From contig CABZZR010000005.1 of the NCBI GenBank assembly GCA_902530215.1, positions 1-64,000 on the forward strand: DNA of 64,000 bases, given 5' to 3'. Under the pieces are notes generated by a model. The model was not told the DNA's origin, searched no databases, and saw only the letters and a program-made list of their open reading frames with translations. Positions 19,400 to 30,153 of this stretch are shown piece by piece (position 1 is the stretch's first letter; every line of letters begins with the position of its first letter). The DNA comes from an uncultured Pelagibacteraceae bacterium (lineage in GTDB: Bacteria > Pseudomonadota > Alphaproteobacteria > Pelagibacterales > Pelagibacteraceae). Position numbers and translations under genes: made by a program.

Positions 19400-20935
19400 T
19401 TATTTATCTAACTTATTTTTTAGTTCTTCAATTAATTTAATTAATTTTTTCTCTATTTCTTCCTCTATTTTCCCGCTAGTCTGGATACTGCTTAAAATAT
19501 CCGGACTTGATGATTTGATTTCTTCAATTAATTTCTTTTCAAAATCTCCAATTTTCTTTTGCTCAATATTATCTAAAAAACCTCTCACCCCAGAAAAAAC
19601 TACTACTACTTGTTCTGCCACAGTCATTGGTGAGTATTGGTTTTGTTTAAGGAGTTCAGTTAATTTTGAACCTCTATTTAATAATTTTTGTGTAGCTGCA
19701 TCTAAATCTGAGCCAAATTGAGCAAAAGCAGCCATTTCCCTATACTGAGCTAGCTCAAGTTTTATTGAACCTGCAACTTTTTTCATTGCTTTTGTTTGTG
19801 CTGCTGAACCAACTCTAGATACAGACAAACCGACATTTACAGCTGGTCTAATACCCTGATTAAAAAGTTCTGTTTCTAGAAAAATTTGACCGTCTGTAAT
19901 TGAAATAACATTTGTTGGTATGTATGCTGAAACATCTCCAGCCTGAGTTTCTATTATTGGAAGGGCAGTTAATGAACCTCCTCCTTGTTTATCATTAAGT
20001 TTAGCGGCTCTTTCTAGCAACCTACTGTGTAAGTAAAAGACATCACCAGGATAAGCTTCTCTTCCAGGAGGTCTACGTAATAAAAGTGACATTTGTCTAT
20101 AGGCAACTGCCTGTTTAGATAAATCGTCATAAATAATTAGAGCATGCATTCCATTATCTCTAAAAAACTCTCCCATAGTACAGCCTGAGTAAGGCGCCAA
20201 AAATTGCAAAGGAGCAGGATCTGATGCGGTAGCAGAAACAATAGTTGTATAACTCATTGCGCCGGCTTCCTCTAAAGTTTTAACGATTTGTGCTACTGTT
20301 GATCTTTTTTGTCCTATAGCAACATAAATACAATACAGTTTGTCTTTTTCATTATTAGATTTATTAATTTCCTTTTGATTTATAATTGTATCAATTGCAA
20401 CTGCGGTCTTGCCTGTTTGTCTATCTCCAATTATTAATTCTCTTTGGCCTCTACCAATTGGTATTAAACTATCAATTGATTTTAGACCAGTTTGCATTGG
20501 CTCACTTACAGATTGTCGTGGAATTATTCCAGGTGCTTTTACCTCTACTCTTTTCCTTTTTAATTTTGAATCTAAATTTCCTTTACCGTCTATTGGGTTG
20601 CCTAATGCATCAACAACTCTGCCTAATAATTCTTTTCCGACTGGTACATCAACGATTGATCCTGTTCTTTTAACTGTGTCGCCTTCTTTAATTGATTTAT
20701 CGTCACCAAAAATAACTACACCTACGTTATCATTTTCTAAGTTAAGTGCCATTCCTTTGGAACCATCTTTAAACTCAACCATTTCTCCTGCTTGGACATT
20801 GTCTAAGCCGTAAACTCTTGCGATACCATCCCCCACAGAAAGAACTTGTCCTATTTCAGAAACTTCATTTTTTTCACCAAACTTTTTTATTTGTTCTTTT
20901 AAAATTTTTGTAACTTCTGAGGGATTAATTTGCAT
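19400..20935 (-). CDS. atpA: ATP synthase F1 alpha subunit
   Basis: Non-catalytic nucleotide-binding subunit. P-loop GDRQTGKTA (about 169-177), [20 protein letters not shown]-type N-terminal barrel and the [14 protein letters not shown] motif are present. 511 residues, complete. It lies one base after atpH in the operon direction. Confidence 0.98.
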   Translation of the reverse strand: MQINPSEVTKILKEQIKKFGEKNEVSEIGQVLSVGDGIARVYGLDNVQAGEMVEFKDGSKGMALNLENDNVGVVIFGDDKSIKEGDTVKRTGSIVDVPVGKELLGRVVDALGNPIDGKGNLDSKLKRKRVEVKAPGIIPRQSVSEPMQTGLKSIDSLIPIGRGQRELIIGDRQTGKTAVAIDTIINQKEINKSNNEKDKLYCIYVAIGQKRSTVAQIVKTLEEAGAMSYTTIVSATASDPAPLQFLAPYSGCTMGEFFRDNGMHALIIYDDLSKQAVAYRQMSLLLRRPPGREAYPGDVFYLHSRLLERAAKLNDKQGGGSLTALPIIETQAGDVSAYIPTNVISITDGQIFLETELFNQGIRPAVNVGLSVSRVGSAAQTKAMKKVAGSIKLELAQYREMAAFAQFGSDLDAATQKLLNRGSKLTELLKQNQYSPMTVAEQVVVVFSGVRGFLDNIEQKKIGDFEKKLIEEIKSSSPDILSSIQTSGKIEEEIEKKLIKLIEELKNKLDK

Positions 20936-20936
20936 T

Positions 20937-21494
20937 TTAATTTTTACTCATTATTTGTTCATATTTTTGTAATTTACTTTTGATTGATGTATCAATCATT
21001 ATGCTTCCTATTTGAACCACTAGTCCTCCTAGCAATTTTGGATCATAAGCATAATTAATATTTAATTTTGAACCATAATCACTTTCTAAATCTTTTTTAA
21101 TTTTTTCTATTTCTTCTGAATTAAGTTCTTTTGATGAAATTAGTTTTACTTTTATCTCTCCTCTATTTAACGAAGTTAGATTTAAAAAACTATTTAAAAT
21201 TTCATTTAAAAAAAACAATCTTCTTTTTGATGCAATAAAAGCTAAAAAATTTTTAAAAGTTTTTGTAAAACCAAAATTTTCTGATAGCCGTTTTAAAGCA
21301 TTAATTTGATCTGTTTTATCTATCGTTGGGCTGGCAATCATATTTCTAAATTCTGAATTTGATTTAATTAAATTTTTTATTGCGTTAACCTCAATTTCTG
21401 CTTTTTCAAGCTCATTGTTTTCTTTTGATAATTCGTAAAGCGCTAAAGCATATCTACGTATAGCTATCCCAGAAAAAACATTTGATGAACTCAA
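20937..21494 (-). CDS. atpH: ATP synthase F1 delta subunit
   Basis: Peripheral stator subunit linking F1 to Fo subunit b. [19 protein letters not shown] at the start and the C-terminal [22 protein letters not shown] motif are typical. I prefer the TTG at 21494 (185 residues): it follows GAGGT at a good distance, and the upstream ATG at 21551 would lie inside the predicted promoter's -10 box and add 19 non-conserved residues. First gene of atpHAGDC. Confidence 0.9.
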   Translation of the reverse strand: MSSSNVFSGIAIRRYALALYELSKENNELEKAEIEVNAIKNLIKSNSEFRNMIASPTIDKTDQINALKRLSENFGFTKTFKNFLAFIASKRRLFFLNEILNSFLNLTSLNRGEIKVKLISSKELNSEEIEKIKKDLESDYGSKLNINYAYDPKLLGGLVVQIGSIMIDTSIKSKLQKYEQIMSKN

Positions 21495-21549
21495 TTTAAC
21501 CTCACGACAAATATTAGATGTTTGACTTAATAAACTGAAATTTACTACC

Positions 21550-21578
21550 ATACCATGGAAATGGCTTCAATAGGTCAA
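21550..21578 (-). promoter_or_regulatory. Predicted promoter of atpHAGDC
   Basis: On the minus strand TTGACC (21578-21573) is followed after 17 bases by TGGTAT (21555-21550). The start site would be near 21543, giving a leader of about 50 bases before the preferred atpH TTG. It lies in the only sizeable gap between priA and atpH. Confidence 0.45.
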
Positions 21579-21596
21579 GTTGCTAAAACATTGAAA

Positions 21597-23555
21597 TTAA
21601 TAAAAATTAATAGGGTCTACATCAACCGCAAGTTTTATTTTCGTCGGAATATTAATATTATCCAATATTATTTTTAAACGACTTTGAATTAAGTTATTTT
21701 TAGAAGTTCTTAATAAAAGCCTAGTTCTAAATTTTTCTCTTATCTTATAAACCGGCGCATTTACCGGACCCAAAACTTCTAAATTTTTAAGTTTTGAAAT
21801 ATCATTTTTAATTTTCAAAGCATATTTATAGTTTTCATTTTGATTTTTTGACGAAATTATTAAAGCAATTAATCTGCAAAAAGGTGGGAGTTTTTTTTCT
21901 TTTCTTAGAATTATCTCTTTGCTTAAAAATGTGTCTGTACTATTAACAGATATATTTGCTAAAGTTGAATCTTCGGGTGTATGAGTTTGAAAAACCAAAG
22001 ATGAATTTTGTGACTCTCTGCCAGCTCGGCCTTTTAATTGTTGATAAAGTTGAACATTTTTTTCAGAAGTTCTTAAATCGTATCCATGAGACGTAAAATC
22101 TGCATCCACAACAATAATACAATTAAGCTTTGAAAAATGAAATCCTTTTGAAATAAGCTGTGTTCCAACCAAAATATCTATTTTTTTATTCTCAACATTT
22201 GAAATAAATTCACTAGTTATTTTTTGATTTTTCAATGTATCGCTTGAGAATATTTCTATCTTTTTGTCAGGAAAAATTATTTTTAACTCTTGGAAAATTC
22301 TTTCAACTCCTGGTCCACACATTAATAAATCACAAAAATCATCATTCTTGCATTTCCTATTTATTAAACAACTGTAGCCACAATAATGACATAACGCTTT
22401 ATTAATATTTTTATGAAAGTTTAAATTTATGGAACAATTAGGACAGACAAACTTAATTAAACAATTTCGACAAGTTATAAATGGCGAGTATCCTCTTCTA
22501 TTTAAAAAAAATAGTACTTGTTCGCCTTTTTTTAAATATTCTTTTGCTATGTCTATTGTTGTATTTGCAATCCATTTATTTTTTTCTGTTTTATTTTTTG
22601 ACAAATCAACCAACTGAAATTTTGGTAACGGAGTGTTTTTAAATCTTTTATTTAGTTTTGTGTGATTATATTTTTTAGAAATAATATTGTTATAGGTTTC
22701 AATAGAAGGAATTGATGTAACTAAATGCACTGGTATATTTTCAATTGATGCTCTGGTTATTGCCATATCCCTTGCATTATAATTAATTCCTTCGTCTTGT
22801 TTGTAAGAAGCATCATGTTCCTCATCTACAATTATTATTCCCAACTTCCTGAATGGTAAGAAAAGTGAGGATCTCGCACCTATGACAATTTTAATTTTAT
22901 TATCAACAATTCCTCGCCAAATTATTTTTTTATTTTTTTTTGAAATTTTTGAATGCCAAATTGCAGGTTCACTTCCAAAAAAATTAATAAATCTATTTTT
23001 AAATTGATCGGTTAGTGCGATCTCAGGTAATAATATTAATCCCTGAAAACCCTTGTTGACTATTTCTCTAATTCTTTCAAAATAAACTAGAGTTTTGCCT
23101 GAACCTGTAACTCCTTCTAGAACACTTACATTAAAAATTTTTCCAAAATTTTTTAACTTTTTTAAACTTCTTGCCTGCTCAATATTTAATCTTATTTTAT
23201 TGTTTTTTTTATAAATATTAAACCTTTCATATTCCTGATTAAATTTTTTTTCATTAATGAACGCATCTGAAATAACTAATTTTAAAACCATACCAATCGG
23301 AACCATATTGTATTTTGAAAACCAAAAAATAAATTTTATCATTTGAGAACTAATACCTGGCACCTTTAGCTCTCTAATAATTTTTTTTAAATTAACATTT
23401 TTTTTGGTATGTTCTAGTTCAGTCCATACGATGCCGGTTATTTCTTTTTTTCCAAATGAAACTTTTACATATTGTCCTGGTCTAATTTTTTTTTTCTGAC
23501 TTAAATATGTAAATGGATGATTAAATATACCAGGTATAAGAATCGGTGTTTTCAT
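21597..23555 (-). CDS. priA: Primosomal protein N' (replication restart helicase PriA)
   Basis: 3'-5' DNA helicase that reloads the replisome at stalled forks. The N-terminal DNA-binding domain includes GQYVKVSFGKKEITGIVW; helicase motifs are GVTGSGKT (Walker A), VDEEHDASYKQDEG (motif II) and the QLKGRAGRES segment. The zinc-binding cysteines CRNCLIKFVCPNC and CHYC...C...C sit in the middle (about 360-410). 652 residues, somewhat shorter than E. coli PriA (732). It follows lpdA after 22 bases, so it may be read from the TCA operon. Confidence 0.95.
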   Translation of the reverse strand: MKTPILIPGIFNHPFTYLSQKKKIRPGQYVKVSFGKKEITGIVWTELEHTKKNVNLKKIIRELKVPGISSQMIKFIFWFSKYNMVPIGMVLKLVISDAFINEKKFNQEYERFNIYKKNNKIRLNIEQARSLKKLKNFGKIFNVSVLEGVTGSGKTLVYFERIREIVNKGFQGLILLPEIALTDQFKNRFINFFGSEPAIWHSKISKKNKKIIWRGIVDNKIKIVIGARSSLFLPFRKLGIIIVDEEHDASYKQDEGINYNARDMAITRASIENIPVHLVTSIPSIETYNNIISKKYNHTKLNKRFKNTPLPKFQLVDLSKNKTEKNKWIANTTIDIAKEYLKKGEQVLFFLNRRGYSPFITCRNCLIKFVCPNCSINLNFHKNINKALCHYCGYSCLINRKCKNDDFCDLLMCGPGVERIFQELKIIFPDKKIEIFSSDTLKNQKITSEFISNVENKKIDILVGTQLISKGFHFSKLNCIIVVDADFTSHGYDLRTSEKNVQLYQQLKGRAGRESQNSSLVFQTHTPEDSTLANISVNSTDTFLSKEIILRKEKKLPPFCRLIALIISSKNQNENYKYALKIKNDISKLKNLEVLGPVNAPVYKIREKFRTRLLLRTSKNNLIQSRLKIILDNINIPTKIKLAVDVDPINFY

Positions 23556-23577
23556 ATATATATAATATGAAAATTTA

Positions 23578-24981
23578 TTAAAAGTGTATTGGTCTTTTAT
23601 CTACTGACAATGCTGCTTCTTTAACAGCCTCTGAATAAGTAGGATGAGGATGGCAAGTTCTAGCAATATCTTCTGCACTTGCTCCAAATTCCATAGCTAA
23701 TGCTAATTCTGTTATTAAATCTCCTACATGTGGTCCAATCATATGAACTCCTAGCACTCTATCGGTTTTTTTATCAGCTAAAATTTTAACAAAACCCTCT
23801 GCATTATTATTTACTTTTGCTCTAGAATTAGCCATGAAAGGGAATTTTCCAATTTTAAAGTCGATTTTTTCTTCACTGAGCTGTTTTTCTGTTTTGCCAA
23901 CAGTCGCAATTTCCGGAGAGGTATATACTACACCAGGTATGGTATTATAATTTACATGACCAGACTGGCCAGATAATATTTCTGCAACAGCTATTCCCTC
24001 ATCTTCAGCCTTATGCGCTAGCATTGGCCCTTTATCAATTACATCGCCAATGGCGTAAATATTTTTTATAGATGTTTGAAATTTGGCATTAACTTTGATT
24101 TTTTTTTGCTCATTTAATTTAATGCCTAGTTTAATTATATCCTGTCCAATATTAGCTTTTCTTCCAACTGCAATTAAAACTTTGTCGCATTCAATTTTTT
24201 CTCTTTTTTTGCTTTTGTTGTTTGTAAAATCTACTACAGTTTTATCTTTCAGAGAACTTACATTTGTTACTTTAGAATCAAGCTTGAAGTTAATTCCTTG
24301 TTTTGTAAGAATTTTCAAAAATTCGTTGGAAATATCTTTATCCATCCCTGGTAGTATATGATCTAAAAATTCAATTACAGTTACTTTTGAGCCCAGTCTT
24401 TTCCAAACAGATCCCATTTCCAGACCTATATAACCACCTCCTATAACAATTAAATTCTTTGGTATTTCTGGAAAAGAAAGTGCACCAGTTGATGATACAA
24501 TATTTTTTTCATTAATTTTTATGTTGGGTAAAGATGTAGGTATAGAACCAGTGCTTATTATAATATTTTTTGTTTTATATTTAGATTTTTTACCATCCAT
24601 TTCTACTAAAACTTCATTTGCGGATTGGATATAACCTTTGCCTTTAAGGTAGGTAATCTTGTTTTTTTTAAATAAAAACTCAACACCTTTTGTTAAAATA
24701 GATATAGATTTTTCTTTAGCTTTCATCATTTTTGACAAATTTATTTTTACATCACTAACTTCTATACCTAAATTAGAAAAATTTTTTTTTGCATTCTCAT
24801 AAGTTTCTGAGAGATTGAGTAAGCTTTTTGAGGGTATGCAGCCGACATTAAGACATGTTCCGCCTAAAACATTTCTAGACTCTACACATGCTGTCTTTAA
24901 ACCTAATTGAGCAGCTCTTATAGCACAAACATATCCGCCTGGACCACCACCAATTATTATAATATCAAAATTATTTTCCAT
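23578..24981 (-). CDS. lpdA: Dihydrolipoamide dehydrogenase (E3)
   Basis: Flavoenzyme reoxidising the dihydrolipoyl groups of 2-oxoacid dehydrogenases with NAD. FAD fingerprint IIGGGPGGYVCAIRAAQLG at the N-terminus, redox pair in GGTCLNVGCIPSKSLL, NAD-binding IGGGYIGLEMG and the C-terminal catalytic HPHPTYSEAV are all present. 467 residues. Next to sucB, so most likely the E3 of the 2-oxoglutarate complex. Confidence 0.97.
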   Translation of the reverse strand: MENNFDIIIIGGGPGGYVCAIRAAQLGLKTACVESRNVLGGTCLNVGCIPSKSLLNLSETYENAKKNFSNLGIEVSDVKINLSKMMKAKEKSISILTKGVEFLFKKNKITYLKGKGYIQSANEVLVEMDGKKSKYKTKNIIISTGSIPTSLPNIKINEKNIVSSTGALSFPEIPKNLIVIGGGYIGLEMGSVWKRLGSKVTVIEFLDHILPGMDKDISNEFLKILTKQGINFKLDSKVTNVSSLKDKTVVDFTNNKSKKREKIECDKVLIAVGRKANIGQDIIKLGIKLNEQKKIKVNAKFQTSIKNIYAIGDVIDKGPMLAHKAEDEGIAVAEILSGQSGHVNYNTIPGVVYTSPEIATVGKTEKQLSEEKIDFKIGKFPFMANSRAKVNNNAEGFVKILADKKTDRVLGVHMIGPHVGDLITELALAMEFGASAEDIARTCHPHPTYSEAVKEAALSVDKRPIHF

Positions 24982-24986
24982 GACTT

Positions 24987-26324
24987 TTAAAGATCTAAAA
25001 ACAATCTACGCGGTTCTTCAAGACAATCTTTAATACATTTTAAAAAAGATACGGCTTCCTTCCCATCAATTATCCTATGATCATAAGATAAGGCTAAATA
25101 CATAACTGGTCTCGAAATAATATTTCCGTCTCTAGTAATTGGTCTTTCAACAATATTATGCATACCCAATATGCCAGATTGTGGTGGATTTAATATAGGT
25201 GTTGATAGCATAGAGCCATATATACCACCATTTGTAATTGTAAATGATCCACCTTGTAAATTTTCAATAGTCAATTTACCTTGCTTAGCTTTTTCTGAGA
25301 GAGAAAGTATATTTTTTTCTATACTTGCAAAAGAAAGTTGGTCAGCGTTACGCAAAGTTGGAACTACTAGACCCTTCTCAGTTCCGACTGCGATGCCTAT
25401 ATTATAATAATTTTTATAAACGATTTGGTCATCTTTAACTTCAGCATTTATAGAAGGAAAATTCTTTAAAGCCACAATAGAAGCCTTAACAAAAAATGAC
25501 ATAAATCCTAACTTTATTGAATACTTTTTTTGAAAATCCTCTTGATAATTTTTTCTCATATTAATTACTTCATGCATATCAACCTCATTAAAAGTAGTTA
25601 AAGTTGCTGAATTGTTTTGTGCATCTTTTAAGCGTCTTGCAATAGTTTGACGTAGCTTGCTCATTTTAATGATTTCTTCAGGTCCGTAACTTTTCCTTCT
25701 TTCAGAAGCCTTAGGAACTTCACCCATTAGATTAATGATATCTCCTTTTAAAATCCTTCCGTCTTTCCCGCTTCCTGAAACTGATGATATATCAATATTT
25801 TTTTCAGAAACTATTTTTCTTACGGCAGGAGATAAAATTTCAATGTCTTTTTGGGGTTCTTGTTCAATTTTACTGTCAATTTTAGAATTGACCTCAGAAG
25901 TTAATACTAATACTTCCTCTGTTTTTTCTTCAACTTTATTTTGAATAACTTTGTGATTAAGTAATACTTCTTTTTTATTTTTTTTTTTGATTGGTACTAC
26001 TTTTGATTCATTAATATCATCTTCTGGCTCTTTAATTGTTTTTTTTACTTCTTTTTTAGTTTCAATCTTATTTATTTTTTTTAGCTCACCTTTGCCAATT
26101 ACACCCAATAATGCTCCGACCTTAACTGTTTCGCCTTCGTTTACTTTGATGTCAGACAAAATACCATCGGAAGGAGCAGGCACCTCCACATTTACTTTTT
26201 CTGTTTCAAGTTCTACCAATGGTTCATCTGAAGTTACAGTTTCTCCAGCATTTTTAAGCCATTTAGATACAGTTGCCTCTGTTATAGATTCTCCTAAAGA
26301 TGGCACTAAAATTTCAGTTGTCAT
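24987..26324 (-). CDS. sucB: 2-oxoglutarate dehydrogenase E2, dihydrolipoyl succinyltransferase
   Basis: Carries lipoate and transfers succinyl groups to CoA. One N-terminal lipoyl domain (about 1-76) with the modified Lys in [15 protein letters not shown], a charged linker rich in Lys and Glu, a peripheral-subunit-binding domain (about 165-205, [15 protein letters not shown]) and the catalytic domain with [13 protein letters not shown] (the HxxxDG motif). 445 residues. Follows sucA with three bases between. Confidence 0.96.
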   Translation of the reverse strand: MTTEILVPSLGESITEATVSKWLKNAGETVTSDEPLVELETEKVNVEVPAPSDGILSDIKVNEGETVKVGALLGVIGKGELKKINKIETKKEVKKTIKEPEDDINESKVVPIKKKNKKEVLLNHKVIQNKVEEKTEEVLVLTSEVNSKIDSKIEQEPQKDIEILSPAVRKIVSEKNIDISSVSGSGKDGRILKGDIINLMGEVPKASERRKSYGPEEIIKMSKLRQTIARRLKDAQNNSATLTTFNEVDMHEVINMRKNYQEDFQKKYSIKLGFMSFFVKASIVALKNFPSINAEVKDDQIVYKNYYNIGIAVGTEKGLVVPTLRNADQLSFASIEKNILSLSEKAKQGKLTIENLQGGSFTITNGGIYGSMLSTPILNPPQSGILGMHNIVERPITRDGNIISRPVMYLALSYDHRIIDGKEAVSFLKCIKDCLEEPRRLFLDL

Positions 26325-26327
26325 AAG

Positions 26328-29231
26328 TTAAATCTCTAAAACCTTCTCTACTATTTCCTTTTGTTGTACAAGATGTTTTTTGATAAATCCAGTGGCTGGA
26401 GATGCCGCAGGTTTACGTCCAATATATTTTACCTGGCGATTTTCAGCTTTTATAAAATCCAAAGTCCATTCTACATAATTCCTTGCTGCATTCCAAGCTC
26501 CCATATTTTGTGGTTCTTCCTGGCACCAAAAAAATTCAGCATTTTTTCTAAATCTTTTTAAGTGTTGAGCCAAAGTTTTAACTGGAAAAGGATATAGTTG
26601 TTCTATCCTTATAAAAAAAACTTTATCATTTTTTGTTTTTTCTCTTTCTTCTAAAAGATCAAAATATATTTTACCAGAGCATAAAATTATTTTTTTAATT
26701 TCTTTATCTTTTTTTAACTTAATTAATTTATTATTTCCTTCATCGGCATGGTCTAAAAGAACTCTATGAAAAGAATTTTTTTTAGTAAAATCTTCAATAT
26801 TTGAAACACACCTTTTGTTTCTTAACAAAGATTTGGGTGTCATTATTATGAGTGGTTTTCTAAAATCTCTATGTATTTGTCTTCTAAGTGCATGAAAATA
26901 ATTTGCAGGTGTTGTGCAGTTTATAACCTGAATATTTTCCTGAGCACATAATTGTAAAAATCTTTCTAATCTTGCTGAAGAATGTTCTGGACCCTGTCCT
27001 TCATATCCATGTGGGAGCAACATAACTAAGCCGCTTGCTCTAGACCATTTTCTCTCGCCAGATGCTATGAATTGATCAATTACCACTTGAGCTCCATTTG
27101 CAAAATCTCCGAATTGGGCTTCCCAAATAACTAGAGTGGTAGGTTCAGATAATGCATAGCCATGTTCAAATCCTAATACAGCAAGTTCAGAAAGCAGACT
27201 ATCAATTATTTCAAATTTTTTTTGTTTTTTTGAGATATTGTTTAGTGGAGTATAATAACTATTATCAGTTTGGTCTCTCAACACAGAATGTCTTTGACTA
27301 AAAGTTCCTCTTCCTGAATCTTGACCAGAAAGTCTAACCGGATATCCTTCATCTAAAAGAGTTGCAAAAGCTAATTGCTCTGCAGTAGACCAATCAAAAC
27401 CCCTTCCAGTTTCAAACATTTTTTTCCGATTATCAAAAACTTTTTTAATTGTTGAATGAGGATTAAAATTAGAGGGTATTTGTGTAATTTTTTCCCCTAT
27501 TTTTTTAATTTTATCTAGCGTTACTCCACTTACTCCTCTTTTATCTTTTCCCTTTTCGGGCTTAAATCTAGACCAAACACCCTCGAACCACTCAAGCTTA
27601 GGTTTGTAATTTTTTGCATTTTTAAACTGTTCATCCAAAAGGTTTTTAAAATCTTTTTTAAGATTTGAAAACTCCTCTCCTGTAATTGTTCCCTCGGATA
27701 TAAGTCTTTCTGCATAAACATTTAGTGTAGTTGGATGTGTTTTTATTTTTTTGTACATTATAGGCTGTGTAAATGAAGGCTCGTCTCCCTCATTATGTCC
27801 AAATCTTCTATAACAAATCATATCTATAACAACATCTCTGTTAAATTTTTGCCTAAATTCCATTGCTACCCTAGCACAGTGAACCACTGCCTCAGGGTCA
27901 TCACCATTAACATGTAAAATCGGTGCTTGAACCATTTTCGCTATGTCTGATGGATACGGTGAGGATCTGGCAAATCTTGGGCTGGTAGTAAATCCTATTT
28001 GATTATTAACTATAATATGAATTGTTCCACCTGTGTTGTGTCCTTTAAGTCCTGACATAGCAAAACATTCAGCAACTACACCTTGTCCTGCAAAAGCTGC
28101 ATCACCATGAATTAATACTGGTACTACTTTTTTTCTTTTAATATCGTTATGAAAAAACTGTTTTGCACGAGTTTGTCCAAGCACTACTGGATTTACTGCT
28201 TCTAAATGTGAAGGATTATCTGTTAAGCTAATATGAACTAAATTGTCGTCAAACTCTCTATTTGAAGAGGCACCTAAATGATACTTTACATCACCAGTTG
28301 AATCATCTGCTCTTGATGCAAATTCCCCTGCAAATTCATTAAATATTCTTTTATAGGATTTTTGAAGTAAGTTAGCTAAAACATTTAGTCTTCCTCTGTG
28401 AGGCATTCCAATTTTTACTTCTTTTACTCCAAACTGACCCCCTTTTTTAATTATTTGTTCCAAAGCTGGAATCAAAGACTCTCCACCATCAATCCCAAAT
28501 CTTTTTGTACCTACAAACTTAACAGCCAAAAACTTTTCAAATCCTTCGGCTTGGATTAATTTTTTTAAAATAGCTTTTTTTCCATTTTGTGTAAAATTTA
28601 TTTGATTCTCTTTTTCTTCCATTCTTTTTCTAAACCAAGTCTTTTCTGCTGGATCAGATATGTGCATATATTCAGCACCTATGGTTGAACAATAAACTTT
28701 CTTAAAAAAGGAAATAATTTCATTAATAGTTGCATATTCGCGATCCATATAACCATTTAAATATATTTTTTTATTATAATCTTCTTTTTTAAATCCATGG
28801 TCTGACGGATGTAGTTCATTAAGATATTTTCTTTCCATTATTCCTAATGGATCTAATTTAGCTATTAGGTGACCCCGAATTCTATAAGCTCTTATAAGTG
28901 CAATCGCTTTTATAGATTGCTCTTTTTGTTTTTCGTAATTATCAGATAAAACTAAATTACCATTTGACGGTTTTTCTTCATAAAAATCAGTATTCTTTTC
29001 ATGTGATTTTGTTGGAATTTTTTTTCTTATTGGTGACCAACTAGGGCCTTTAATTTCATTTTGTATAGCTTTATGATCTTCTCCAAGATTATCAAAAAAA
29101 GATTTCCAACTTTGCGGTATATCATTAGGATTTTTTATATATTGTAAATACATCTCTTCTATAAAAGCACTATTATTACCCTGTAAGAAAGATGTTTTTT
29201 CGTATGGTGATTTTTCTTTATCTAACGTCAT
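26328..29231 (-). CDS. sucA: 2-oxoglutarate dehydrogenase E1
   Basis: Thiamine-diphosphate enzyme that decarboxylates 2-oxoglutarate. KIGMPHRGRLNVLAN, HGDAAFAGQGVVAE (thiamine-binding) and GYEGQGPEHSSARLERFLQL are family signatures. 967 residues, full length, with the N-terminal FLQGNNSAFIEEMY segment that tethers E1 to E2. The first component of sucA-sucB-lpdA. Confidence 0.97.
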   Translation of the reverse strand: MTLDKEKSPYEKTSFLQGNNSAFIEEMYLQYIKNPNDIPQSWKSFFDNLGEDHKAIQNEIKGPSWSPIRKKIPTKSHEKNTDFYEEKPSNGNLVLSDNYEKQKEQSIKAIALIRAYRIRGHLIAKLDPLGIMERKYLNELHPSDHGFKKEDYNKKIYLNGYMDREYATINEIISFFKKVYCSTIGAEYMHISDPAEKTWFRKRMEEKENQINFTQNGKKAILKKLIQAEGFEKFLAVKFVGTKRFGIDGGESLIPALEQIIKKGGQFGVKEVKIGMPHRGRLNVLANLLQKSYKRIFNEFAGEFASRADDSTGDVKYHLGASSNREFDDNLVHISLTDNPSHLEAVNPVVLGQTRAKQFFHNDIKRKKVVPVLIHGDAAFAGQGVVAECFAMSGLKGHNTGGTIHIIVNNQIGFTTSPRFARSSPYPSDIAKMVQAPILHVNGDDPEAVVHCARVAMEFRQKFNRDVVIDMICYRRFGHNEGDEPSFTQPIMYKKIKTHPTTLNVYAERLISEGTITGEEFSNLKKDFKNLLDEQFKNAKNYKPKLEWFEGVWSRFKPEKGKDKRGVSGVTLDKIKKIGEKITQIPSNFNPHSTIKKVFDNRKKMFETGRGFDWSTAEQLAFATLLDEGYPVRLSGQDSGRGTFSQRHSVLRDQTDNSYYTPLNNISKKQKKFEIIDSLLSELAVLGFEHGYALSEPTTLVIWEAQFGDFANGAQVVIDQFIASGERKWSRASGLVMLLPHGYEGQGPEHSSARLERFLQLCAQENIQVINCTTPANYFHALRRQIHRDFRKPLIIMTPKSLLRNKRCVSNIEDFTKKNSFHRVLLDHADEGNNKLIKLKKDKEIKKIILCSGKIYFDLLEEREKTKNDKVFFIRIEQLYPFPVKTLAQHLKRFRKNAEFFWCQEEPQNMGAWNAARNYVEWTLDFIKAENRQVKYIGRKPAASPATGFIKKHLVQQKEIVEKVLEI

Positions 29232-29274
29232 TTAAATTTAAATTTTATATTAGTTTAACACAAAATTTAAAAAA

Positions 29275-30150
29275 TTATCTAGCAAGTTTGTTATATAGAG
29301 TTTTGCCAATTTCTGCAGGTGAATTAGCTATTGTTATGCCACATGATTTCATTTTTTCTATTTTATCTTCTGCACTTCCTTTGCCTTCAGATATAATTGC
29401 TCCAGCATGTCCCATTTTTCGACCGGGTGGGGCCGTTATACCTGCAATAAAACCTACTACTGGTTTTTTTATTTTTGATGATTTGATAAATTCTGATGCA
29501 TCTTCTTCGGCACTGCCTCCGATTTCGCCTATCATTAATATTGAATTAGTTTTTGGATCTTTTAAAAAAAGATCAATACAATCTATAAAATTAGTGCCAT
29601 TAACAGGATCGCCTCCAATACCAATACATGTAGATTGACCCAAACCGATTTCGCTTGTTTGGGCTACAGCCTCATAAGTTAAAGTGCCTGATCTAGAAAC
29701 AATTCCTACTGAACCCTTTTTATGTATTTCACCAGGCATTATTCCAATTTTACATTCATCTGGCGTAATTACTCCGGGGCAATTTGGTCCAATGAGTCTT
29801 GATTTTGATTTTCTAAGTTTTTCTTTTACATGAATCATATCCAAGATTGGAATTCCTTCGGTAATACAAGTTATTAATGGAATTTCGGCTTCTAAAGCTT
29901 CAATGATTGCAGAAGCGGCATACTTTGCTGGAACATATATCATTGTTGCGTTTGCATGTGTTTTTTCTATTGCCTCTTTTACAGAATTGAATACTGGTTT
30001 TCCCAAATGTTTTTGGCCTCCTTTTTTTGGAGTAACACCTCCCACTAAGTTTGTTCCATATTTGATAGCTTGCTCAGAGTGAAAAGTTCCATGAGTTCCA
30101 GTAAAACCTTGGCAAATCACTTTGGTATTTTTGTTTACAAGTATAGACAT
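29275..30150 (-). CDS. sucD: Succinyl-CoA synthetase alpha subunit
   Basis: Substrate-level phosphorylation step of the TCA cycle, with a phosphohistidine intermediate. CoA-binding N-terminus ([18 protein letters not shown]), the [15 protein letters not shown] segment, and the active-site His in [12 protein letters not shown]. 291 residues. sucA follows after 43 bases in which I see no convincing hairpin. Confidence 0.97.
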   Translation of the reverse strand: MSILVNKNTKVICQGFTGTHGTFHSEQAIKYGTNLVGGVTPKKGGQKHLGKPVFNSVKEAIEKTHANATMIYVPAKYAASAIIEALEAEIPLITCITEGIPILDMIHVKEKLRKSKSRLIGPNCPGVITPDECKIGIMPGEIHKKGSVGIVSRSGTLTYEAVAQTSEIGLGQSTCIGIGGDPVNGTNFIDCIDLFLKDPKTNSILMIGEIGGSAEEDASEFIKSSKIKKPVVGFIAGITAPPGRKMGHAGAIISEGKGSAEDKIEKMKSCGITIANSPAEIGKTLYNKLAR

Positions 30151-30153
30151 AGT

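Noticed and set aside
29232-29274. Possible hairpin in the sucD-sucA gap
   Set aside because: Only A-T pairs with a 15-base loop; weak and likely chance.
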